Part shown: positions 13,617 to 19,414 of the stretch, one piece after another | Position numbering within the stretch: the stretch's first letter is position 1 | Layout: each line of letters opens with the position of its first letter | Origin: a virus | Direction: 5' to 3' (one strand) | IMG/VR virus record: IMGVR_UViG_3300037278_000160 | Location: 1 to 33,720 of that record | DNA: 33,720 bases | Translations under genes and position numbers: made by a program | The notes under the pieces: model-generated | Database searches by the model: none | What the model saw: only the letters and a program-made list of their open reading frames with translations | Told to the model about the DNA's origin: nothing

Positions 13617-14390
13617 ATGCAAGCATTTCACAACAAACCCGAAGTAAAACAATTTTACGTTGATCGTTTAACAGAACATCATCGACTTGATCAAATAATT
13701 CAAGGAACCGGATTTGATGGTTCGCGAGGCTGCAACGTTGGTTGTATTTTGCATGCGTATCAACATGATCGTTATCCAATAGAACTCGGTTTACCTGAAT
13801 GGTATGCACAGTTATGCGACACAATTTTCGAAGGTCTGCCAAAAGAAAATGCGCCAGCATTCGCTATGTCAACTTTGAGCGCGATTAAAATTGGTGTTGA
13901 TATTGAGCATGTTCGGTGGCAATTGGCAATCGAACGCCATCAAATTGATTTACTTCGATTAAAAGATAATTCGGAACCGTATGCTCGCGAATGTGAAATT
14001 GCGATTCAAAAGGTTATTGATTATTGTTTTGATGAATTGAATCATGTATTTAAAGACAATGAGTCGGCGGAGTCGGCGGCGAGGTCGGCGGTGCATTCGG
14101 CGGCGAGGTCGGCGGTGCAGTCGGCGGCGAGGTCGGCGGTGCAGTCGGCGGCGAGGTCGGCGAGGTCGGCGGCGAGGTCGGCGAGGTCGGCGGTGCAGTC
14201 GGCAGCGTGGTCGGCAGCGTGGTCGGCGGCGGAGTCGGCGGTGCAGTCGGCGGCGAGGTCGGCGGAGTCGGCGGCGAGGTCGGCGGAGTCGGCGGCGAGG
14301 TCGGCGGAGTCGGCGGCGAGGTCGGCGGTGCGTAACCATTTTATTTGGGAAGCCGAAACTTTGATTCGATTACTCACTGAGATTAACTAA
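13617..14390 (+). CDS. Conserved phage protein with Ser/Ala repeat tail
   Basis: The 257-residue protein has CCGGAGAAT before its ATG. Residues 1-147 are a conserved domain (MQAFHNKPEVK...GCNVGCILHAYQHDRYPIELGLPEWY...IFEGLP) that I recall from many phage and prophage early proteins, usually with an Ala-rich variable tail. Residues about 150-237 are tri- and tetrapeptide repeats (SAAR, SAVQ, SAR, SAES, SAAW). They probably form one long amphipathic helix with Arg/Glu on one face. The protein ends with a short helix (WEAETLIRLLTEI). It is the first gene of the rightward arm. Function unknown. Confidence 0.75.
   Translation: MQAFHNKPEVKQFYVDRLTEHHRLDQIIQGTGFDGSRGCNVGCILHAYQHDRYPIELGLPEWYAQLCDTIFEGLPKENAPAFAMSTLSAIKIGVDIEHVRWQLAIERHQIDLLRLKDNSEPYARECEIAIQKVIDYCFDELNHVFKDNESAESAARSAVHSAARSAVQSAARSAVQSAARSARSAARSARSAVQSAAWSAAWSAAESAVQSAARSAESAARSAESAARSAESAARSAVRNHFIWEAETLIRLLTEIN
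14064..14329. repeat. GC-rich 9/12-bp tandem repeats
   Basis: Units built on TCGGCGGCGAGG or TCGGCGAGG are mixed with TCGGCGGTGCAG and TCGGCGGAG variants. The region is much richer in GC than its surroundings and is open in several frames on both strands, which creates spurious ORFs (poly-Arg, Ala-Asp-rich). Mixed 9- and 12-base units keep the reading frame. Confidence 0.9.
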
Positions 14391-14392
14391 TT

Positions 14393-14680
14393 ATGCCCAC
14401 ACTTAAAGAACATAAGGTTGGGTCTGGCATGAGCATACCGATCGTGTTAACAAAATGGTTTTTAAGTACGAAAATGCCTACGCGAATTGGTGTTTATGAA
14501 ATTGCCCGACAAGTTGGCGCATGCGGCCCTTGGTTACTAAACTTTTCATATTGGGATGGCGAATTTTGGTATTGGGGAGATATTCATCCAAATTTAGCAA
14601 TTTTGCATATGGAAAAGTCGTTCGTTTTATATGATGACGACGGCTTAATTAAATCATTTCAATGGCGGGGGCTAGCATGA
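14393..14680 (+). CDS. Small conserved phage protein
   Basis: The protein has 95 residues. The frame opens at ATG 14393, two bases after the previous stop, but ATG 14429 (MSIPIVLTKWFL) is an alternative start, since the same MSIPI codons recur at 14677. Aromatic-rich: WFLSTKMPTRIGVYEI, NFSYWDGEFWYWGD and a final QWRGLA. 'P-x-R-x-GVYE' with later 'YWDG-x-W' and a terminal 'WRGLA' is a pattern seen in short phage proteins, possibly a small beta barrel. Function unknown. Confidence 0.6.
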   Translation: MPTLKEHKVGSGMSIPIVLTKWFLSTKMPTRIGVYEIARQVGACGPWLLNFSYWDGEFWYWGDIHPNLAILHMEKSFVLYDDDGLIKSFQWRGLA

Positions 14681-14703
14681 GCATACCGATCATGTCAACA
14701 TAA
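14677..14703 (+). other. Truncated copy of a gene start (8 codons)
   Basis: ATGAGCATACCGATC here repeats the bases at 14429; 22 of 24 positions agree. The copy reads MSIPIMST and then stops. It overlaps the previous stop as ATGA. It looks like the leftover start of a second, lost paralogue or the footprint of a recombination event, rather than a functional gene. Confidence 0.5.
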
Positions 14704-14722
14704 ATAGGAAAAAATAAAATGA

Positions 14723-14914
14723 ATGCAAAGAAATGCAAAGAAATGCAAAGAAATACGTCAAAAACTTCGCAGGGCTGGGATTGATGTGAAAGAAATAAAA
14801 TTAGTTCACAAAGCCTCGCAATTTTACGAATATTTTACAGGAGATCGCAAACTTTATATAAGTTGCGGGCGTTATGCGTATCGATCAATGAAACGTAATG
14901 CGAGGTTGGTATGA
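14723..14914 (+). CDS. Small basic phage protein with 10-bp repeats at its start
   Basis: The protein has 63 residues. Three copies of ATGCAAAGAA (14723-14752) form the start. The best ribosome site (AGGAA) fits ATG 14719, which in this sequence is out of frame and ends after 21 codons. ATG 14723 is in frame. With one repeat fewer, 14719 would be in frame and give MNAKKCKEIRQK. The rest, RRAGIDVKEIKLVHKASQFYEYFTGDRKLYISCGRYAY, is a compact alpha/beta pattern that I recall in small phage proteins without known function. Its stop overlaps the next start. Confidence 0.6.
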   Translation: MQRNAKKCKEIRQKLRRAGIDVKEIKLVHKASQFYEYFTGDRKLYISCGRYAYRSMKRNARLV

Positions 14915-15156
14915 GAACGTTATCGCAAATTAATGAATTTCGAATGCGCTTGGGTCATCCCCCGTCAATAAAGCGAACTGGAGTTAAGTCACTTCAAGAA
15001 CGTAACGCAATCCGCATCCGTGCAGCACAGCATAAATTAGGTTTTAATTGGCAGGCACATCCATTTTACAGCGCTTTGCACAATCCGCATCATCCGATTA
15101 TTCCAGGCAGTCACACGGCAATTTTGACCAACTTGGCAAAATTTTTAAAAATATGA
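14911..15156 (+). CDS. Small basic hypothetical protein
   Basis: This is an 81-residue, His- and Arg-rich protein (MRTLSQINEFRMRLGHPPSIKRTG...). The ATG overlaps the previous stop (ATGA), and the stop overlaps the next ATG. The high basic content and helices suggest nucleic-acid binding, but no motif is recognised. It is part of a run of four coupled small genes between two promoters. Confidence 0.55.
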   Translation: MRTLSQINEFRMRLGHPPSIKRTGVKSLQERNAIRIRAAQHKLGFNWQAHPFYSALHNPHHPIIPGSHTAILTNLAKFLKI

Positions 15157-15377
15157 GGCGCATTAATTTCTTTGCATATCTGACCGTCGCTGCAATTGCG
15201 GGGTATTTGTTTGGATATGGTGCGCGGCCAGACCCGCGAATTGTCACCGTGATTAAGAATGTGCCAGTCGAAACGATCATTACTCGACATGAGTGTAATT
15301 CGGTCGATGCGGTCAAATGGTGGAACAATTCTGACTTGAGGTCAGCTAAATTAAAACTTTGTGGGATTGGGAAATGA
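15153..15377 (+). CDS. Small single-pass membrane protein
   Basis: The protein has 74 residues from ATG 15153, which overlaps the previous stop; the longer frame to 15048 lies inside that gene. Residues about 6-22 (FFAYLTVAAIAGYLFGYG) form one membrane span with a basic start (MRRIN), so the C-terminus is probably periplasmic. The outer part has two cysteines (HECNS, KLCGI). It is too early in the map to be part of the lysis set. Function unknown. Confidence 0.6.
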   Translation: MRRINFFAYLTVAAIAGYLFGYGARPDPRIVTVIKNVPVETIITRHECNSVDAVKWWNNSDLRSAKLKLCGIGK

Positions 15378-15545
15378 GCGACAAAAAAATGTACAGTCGG
15401 TAAAACGCATAAATGGGAATGGGTTAAAGATGTGGCGTTGCGAACTTCACCACGCCCCGGTTATCTGAAAATTTCTGCGAAAGGTGTTTTTAAATGTGCC
15501 TGCGGCGCAACTAAATACGGCATGTCTAAAAATGGATTGCTCTGA
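15374..15545 (+). pseudogene. Zinc-ribbon-like small gene with +1 base in an A7 run
   Basis: ATG 15374 overlaps the previous stop (ATGA) but reads only MSDKKMYSR before TAA. If the A7 run at 15383-15389 had six A residues, the frame would continue MSDKKCTVGKTHKWEWVKDV...RPGYLKISAKGVFKCACGATKYGMSKNGLL, 56 residues in all. The restored sequence has a C...H-K-W-x-W-V-K-D start and KCACG end, like small phage zinc proteins. So it was recently intact, or is read by polymerase slippage on the A tract, or the base is a sequencing error. Confidence 0.65.
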
Positions 15546-15558
15546 ATAAAAATAAATC

Positions 15559-15587
15559 TTGACAAACATTGACGGCATCGTCAAAAT
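15559..15587 (+). promoter_or_regulatory. Rightward promoter with operator in the spacer
   Basis: TTGACA (15559-15564), 17 bp and CAAAAT (15582-15587) form a moderate promoter. The perfect inverted repeat TTGACG-GCAT-CGTCAA (15569-15584) fills the spacer and touches the -10, an ideal place for a repressor. The leader again ends in CTGGAGAATTTG before ATG 15622. It would drive the DUF2800, DUF2815 and following genes. Confidence 0.65.
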
Positions 15588-15621
15588 GCAATGGCATTAC
15601 TAACTTACTGGAGAATTTGAA

Positions 15622-16404
15622 ATGCAAATTATAATTAACGACATCAATCAACTTACGGATTTGGAGCGGCAAATATTGTTGATACTTGCAGATACGCCCG
15701 TTGAGTCTTTGTCATTTAAAATTAAACCTGCCGATTTACCCGATGCTGGCGCTGATGTCAATCCGATTATTGCGAAGCATGCGTATGTACAACCGTCAAC
15801 TCTGATTCAATCGCTGCCGGAGTCATTCGACCCAAACGTAGCGTTCGGCACGGCCCCTGTATCCAATATTGCCGTTGCCGCTCAGTCTCCGATTGTGCCA
15901 ATTACTTCTCAACTGCCCAACGTATCGTTACCGCCTGCAGCGGCTTTCAACATACCGGCACCTGCGCAAACGGGCACTACTCAGTCAGCGGTTGCGACCC
16001 TTTCAAACCCTGCCCAAGGCGACACGGATAAAAACGGCTTCCCGTGGCATCCAGACATTCATTCTTCTTCGAAAGAGAAAAACCAAGACGGGTCATGGCG
16101 TTACAAACGTGGTGCGGACAAATCTGTCATTCAAGCGGTCGAAGCGCAATTGCGCGCAGCATTGGCAGCACCCGCTCAGCCAGCCCCTCAATCGCCATTG
16201 ACCCCACTTAATACTGACATACTGACATGGCCCGTATTGATTCAGGAATTGACCGGTTTATTGTCGGCCAACAAAATTACCAATGACCAGATTACAAAAA
16301 TTTGCAAAGAATCTGGCGTTGACCAATTTAGCATGCTGGCGGCACGTCCTGATTTGTTTAAAAATGTGCTGTTCCGTTGTCAGCAACTGGCGTCAGTAGC
16401 ATGA
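15622..16404 (+). CDS. Conserved phage protein with Pro/Ala linker
   Basis: The 260-residue protein has GGAGAAT before the ATG. A short N-terminal domain (1-45) is followed by a long Pro/Ala/Ser-rich linker (about 50-135). Then comes DKNGFPWHPDIHSSSKEKNQDGSWRYKRG, a block I recall from phage proteins of unknown function beside DUF2800/DUF2815 genes. A second linker and a C-terminal helical domain (WPVLIQELTGLLSANKITNDQI...) complete it. The modular form and location suggest a replication or recombination accessory protein. The stop overlaps the next ATG. Confidence 0.65.
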   Translation: MQIIINDINQLTDLERQILLILADTPVESLSFKIKPADLPDAGADVNPIIAKHAYVQPSTLIQSLPESFDPNVAFGTAPVSNIAVAAQSPIVPITSQLPNVSLPPAAAFNIPAPAQTGTTQSAVATLSNPAQGDTDKNGFPWHPDIHSSSKEKNQDGSWRYKRGADKSVIQAVEAQLRAALAAPAQPAPQSPLTPLNTDILTWPVLIQELTGLLSANKITNDQITKICKESGVDQFSMLAARPDLFKNVLFRCQQLASVA

Positions 16405-17522
16405 GTGCTCACGCATTTTTAGCACCCTCATCCGCGCACGTGTGGGTAAATTGCGCTGGTTCGGCAAAAATGCAGCAGTTGTACCGTGAACCTGCCGATA
16501 GCCCGAAAGCGATCGAAGGGACTGGCGCGCATTGGTTTTTGAAAGAACTGGTGCATGGTCGCCAGGTTGCGCTCGGGCAGGTTGCTGAAAATGGCGTGAC
16601 GCTTGATCCTGAGATGTTGGCTGCGGTTGAGTTATGCCACGGTATTATTGCGGATATTATGCAAGATTCAACCGTGATTCGAGCGGCATGCGAGGCGCCC
16701 GTCGCAATACCATATGTACATCAACAAAATTGGGGAACGCCTGATTTTTGGGCGTATCGTCCGGGATTGCTGACTATTGTTGATTTTAAATATGGTCATG
16801 AATTTGTTGAAGTGTTTGAAAATTGGCAGTTGATGGATTATGCATGTGGGATTATCGACGAATTGAAAATCGATGGCCATGCGGATCAATTTACACAAGT
16901 CGAATTTGTCATTGTCCAACCTCGTAGTTATCACCCAGACGGACAAGTGCGTCGTTGGACAATTTCTACATCCCACTTGCGCGGACATTTCAATCAATTA
17001 CATGCGAGTGCGGAATTGGCAGTGCGTCCTGATGCGCGAGTTACCACGGGGTCGCATTGTGAATACTGTAGCGCATCGCATGTTTGCAAAGCGTTGCAGG
17101 CAGATGCAATGCGTGGGGTTGATACCAGTGACGAGTCGGTGCCGTTTGAACTGAGTAGTGTGCAGGTTGGTCATGAGTTGCGTGCCGTACAGCGGGCAAT
17201 CAGTAAATTGGAAATGCGCGAACGTGGTTTGATTGAGCAGGCCAAAGCACTTTTGCGTAATGGGGAAATTGTTCCTTTCTATCATTTGGAACCAACTAAA
17301 TCACGTCGCATCTGGATTAAATCTGTACCTGAAATTGCGGCATTTGGAAATATGTTTGGCGTTGATTTATTAAAACCGCCCGAAGTCGTCACACCGACCC
17401 AGGCGAAAGCGTTAAAAAAACTGGACCCGGATTTAATTGATTCATATAGCGGTCAATCTAATGGTGAAATTAAACTCGTTCCTATCGATAATCTTTTAGT
17501 TAAAAAGGCATTTCAATCATGA
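16401..17522 (+). CDS. DUF2800 family Cas4/RecB-like nuclease
   Basis: The protein has 373 residues from ATG 16401, which overlaps the previous stop; the longer frame would need a TTG inside that gene. The start MSAHAFLAPSSAHVWVNC is the typical DUF2800 N-terminus (S-x-W-x-x-C). The PD-(D/E)xK core is seen as GTPDFWAYRPGLLTIVDFKYG (D115, D128, K130) with a QL-x-x-YA helix. A later C-x2-C-x5-C group (CEYCSASHVC) joins C18 as in Cas4-type Fe-S nucleases. It is probably an exonuclease in replication or recombination. DUF2815 follows immediately, the usual order in phages. Confidence 0.85.
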   Translation: MSAHAFLAPSSAHVWVNCAGSAKMQQLYREPADSPKAIEGTGAHWFLKELVHGRQVALGQVAENGVTLDPEMLAAVELCHGIIADIMQDSTVIRAACEAPVAIPYVHQQNWGTPDFWAYRPGLLTIVDFKYGHEFVEVFENWQLMDYACGIIDELKIDGHADQFTQVEFVIVQPRSYHPDGQVRRWTISTSHLRGHFNQLHASAELAVRPDARVTTGSHCEYCSASHVCKALQADAMRGVDTSDESVPFELSSVQVGHELRAVQRAISKLEMRERGLIEQAKALLRNGEIVPFYHLEPTKSRRIWIKSVPEIAAFGNMFGVDLLKPPEVVTPTQAKALKKLDPDLIDSYSGQSNGEIKLVPIDNLLVKKAFQS

Positions 17523-18499
17523 GCACAAAGAATTCAGCAATTTTTACCACACCAGTTGGTCGCATCGTCTGGGGCAGCGTCTACACTCCACAAACGGCAG
17601 ACAAAGATGGTAATCCTCTTGTTGTAAAATCCGGCCAGAATAAAGGCAAACCGACCAAAAAATGGGCGTTTGGCTTGGCAATCACGAAAACACCAGGCTG
17701 TGCGCATTTTACGCAAGAGTCATGGGGTCAACATTTCCTTGCCGTTGCACAGCGCGGTTTTCCGAATGGGGCGTGGCAGCGGCCAGACTTCGCGTGGAAA
17801 GTAACGGACGGCGATAGCGCGATGCCGAACAAAAAAGGACGTGCGCCAAATGCCACGCCGCATAATGTCGGGCATTGGATTATCTCAATTTCAACCAGCA
17901 TGCAAGCACCTCGCTTGTTCCGCCAAGATCAGTCGCAGCAATGGGTTCAAATCGTTGGTGAAGACGATTTTGTCAAGTGCGGGCATTATGTACAGGTCAA
18001 TCTCGAATTAACGGATAACGCCCCCGCTGAATCGGCTGGCATTTACGTCAATCCGCGCATGATTGCGTGGGTTGCGTACGGCGAGGAGATCATATCTGGC
18101 CCCGATGTGTCTGAGGCAGGTTTTGGAGGCGTACCGTTGCCAGCAGGGGCGTCAGCGGTGCCAATTGGCGGGTTTGCTACGGCTAGTCCAGTTGTCGGAT
18201 TGCCCGCCAGCCCAGGCGCGCAATTGCCGGGATTACCTGGACTTAATGCGTTACCTGCCAGCGTGGCAAGCTATCAGCCACAGCAACAAGCTGCCCCGGT
18301 TACTCAAGGCATTCCGCAATTACCTATTGTGCCGAATCCAGCATTCTTACAAGCCGGGCCAGTTGCCGCGCTGCCGGGATTGACTGCCACCCCGGTCAAA
18401 CGCATGACGGCTGCGGCGCAAGGTACCTATGACCAGTATATTGCTGCCGGGTACACCGACGCATTATTAATTCAAAATGGTCTGATGACGGTTGCGTAA
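17519..18499 (+). CDS. DUF2815 single-stranded DNA-binding protein
   Basis: The 326-residue protein starts in an ATGA overlap with the DUF2800 gene. Residues 1-195 form the conserved part (FTTPVGRIVWGSVYTPQTADKDG, KKWAFGLAITK, RKDQ-like LFRQDQSQQWV, GHYVQVNLELTDN, GIYVNPRMIAWVAYGEEI). This corresponds to the OB-fold SSB relatives of T7 gp2.5. The remaining 130 residues are Pro/Gly/Ala-rich and disordered, ending with a helix (YDQYIAAGYTDALLIQNGLM). The acidic C-terminal tip usual in gp2.5 is absent. A strong terminator follows directly. Confidence 0.8.
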   Translation: MSTKNSAIFTTPVGRIVWGSVYTPQTADKDGNPLVVKSGQNKGKPTKKWAFGLAITKTPGCAHFTQESWGQHFLAVAQRGFPNGAWQRPDFAWKVTDGDSAMPNKKGRAPNATPHNVGHWIISISTSMQAPRLFRQDQSQQWVQIVGEDDFVKCGHYVQVNLELTDNAPAESAGIYVNPRMIAWVAYGEEIISGPDVSEAGFGGVPLPAGASAVPIGGFATASPVVGLPASPGAQLPGLPGLNALPASVASYQPQQQAAPVTQGIPQLPIVPNPAFLQAGPVAALPGLTATPVKRMTAAAQGTYDQYIAAGYTDALLIQNGLMTVA

Positions 18500-18505
18500 T
18501 TTTGC

Positions 18506-18540
18506 GCCCGGTTGCTGTGATGCGTGACCGGGCTATTTTT
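18506..18540 (+). terminator. Rho-independent terminator
   Basis: GCCCGGT (18506-18512) pairs perfectly with ACCGGGC (18527-18533) over a 14-base loop, followed by TATTTTT. It lies seven bases after the DUF2815 stop, so it would reduce transcription into the polymerase region and let the SSB gene be expressed at a higher level. Confidence 0.8.
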
Positions 18541-18553
18541 AAGTGAGGCGCAA

Positions 18554-18727
18554 ATGATACGATGTGTTGATGGCAAAGAGTTCGAAAATGTGTCAATTGT
18601 GGGCAGTGTGGTGCAACGAAATTCCGATGATATCCACACACCCCCTGTCGTTGGTGAATATCCGGTTATTGCTGTTTTTTGGGGTCGGGTTGTCACCTAC
18701 GTTAGCCAAATTAAAAGGATATTATGA
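18554..18727 (+). CDS. Small beta-rich hypothetical protein
   Basis: The protein has 57 residues from ATG 18554, with GAGGCGC upstream. The sequence (MIRCVDGKEFENVSIVGSVVQRN...GEYPVIAVFWGRVVTYVSQIKRIL) alternates hydrophobic and polar residues like a small beta sheet. Its stop overlaps the next ATG. The longer frame to 18524 would start inside the terminator hairpin. Function unknown. Confidence 0.55.
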   Translation: MIRCVDGKEFENVSIVGSVVQRNSDDIHTPPVVGEYPVIAVFWGRVVTYVSQIKRIL

Positions 18728-18903
18728 AAAGATTCATTTTAATCATTTTGTGGTCTTTGGCACTTTATGTTGCTGGCGGATTCATTGTTTTAGATTGGAA
18801 TGTATTTGAATGGTCGGAGGCTAGTCGTACGTTTTATGTTTGGTTCGTATTTACGGGTGGCGCATTTATTGCTTTCACGCCTAAATCCATATGGGAGCCA
18901 TAA
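18724..18903 (+). CDS. Small two-span membrane protein
   Basis: The 59-residue protein begins at ATG 18724 with AAGGATATT upstream, overlapping the previous stop. It reads MKRFILIILWSLALYVAGG... with a span at about 4-24, a polar loop (WNVFEWSEASRT) and a second span at about 37-53. Short phage membrane proteins of this type sit between replication genes in many genomes; the role is unknown. It ends two bases before the next start. Confidence 0.6.
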   Translation: MKRFILIILWSLALYVAGGFIVLDWNVFEWSEASRTFYVWFVFTGGAFIAFTPKSIWEP

Positions 18904-18905
18904 CT

Positions 18906-19211
18906 ATGAAATTATCTGAACATCAAAAAGCGCAGATGTATGCCGGTTCGCAATTCGGTGCCGATATTGTCAATTTTATTGATCGCCAGCTTGAGGATCA
19001 ATTTGTGCCATCTGCATGCAAAGCGGTCGGAATATTGCAAGATGCGATGCTGGACACTGATGAAATTTTCATTCATTTTGACGCTTTTTTAGAAAAATTG
19101 CCCAAACAGTTAGCGGCGGAATTTAATGATCTGTTGCAGGCGCATGTTGACGATCTTGAGCGCACCAATGAATCAATTGCCGAAGCAATTCGCGCATTGG
19201 ATCAAAAATGA
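18906..19211 (+). CDS. Hypothetical helical protein
   Basis: The protein has 101 residues from ATG 18906, with GGGAG upstream inside the previous gene. It is acidic and helical: QKAQMYAGSQFGADIVNFIDRQLEDQF, then KAVGILQDAMLDTDEIFIHFDAFLEKL and a last helix. It might be a small adaptor or dimeric helical bundle. Its stop overlaps the next ATG. No family recognised. Confidence 0.55.
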   Translation: MKLSEHQKAQMYAGSQFGADIVNFIDRQLEDQFVPSACKAVGILQDAMLDTDEIFIHFDAFLEKLPKQLAAEFNDLLQAHVDDLERTNESIAEAIRALDQK

Positions 19212-19414
19212 GCATGCAAATGCGTAAAGTGATTGATACCAAAGAAGTCCGCCCATTACGATTGCTACCCAACATCGCGGGGTTTGAATTTCACGGCGTG
19301 CGCGCGGATTTTACGCTAGCAAACTGTCGTGTTGAACGCACCGAGGAAGGTACACACGTCATTCGCGGCGAGGAGTCCTATTTTAATTTGCAAGGTTGGG
19401 TTCCTAAATCATGA
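19208..19414 (+). CDS. Small hypothetical protein upstream of the polymerase
   Basis: The 68-residue protein overlaps genes on both sides by four bases. It reads RKVIDTKEVRPLRLLPNIAGFEFHGVRADFTLANCRVERTEEGTHVIRGEESYF, a beta-rich pattern. The position directly before the polymerase and the stop-start overlap suggest co-expression. Function unknown. Confidence 0.55.
   Translation: MSMQMRKVIDTKEVRPLRLLPNIAGFEFHGVRADFTLANCRVERTEEGTHVIRGEESYFNLQGWVPKS

Noticed and set aside
13959-14377. Arg-rich and Ala-Asp-rich ORFs over the Ser/Ala repeats
   Set aside because: Shadows in other frames of a low-complexity GC-rich repeat; the plus-strand frame continues a conserved phage domain.
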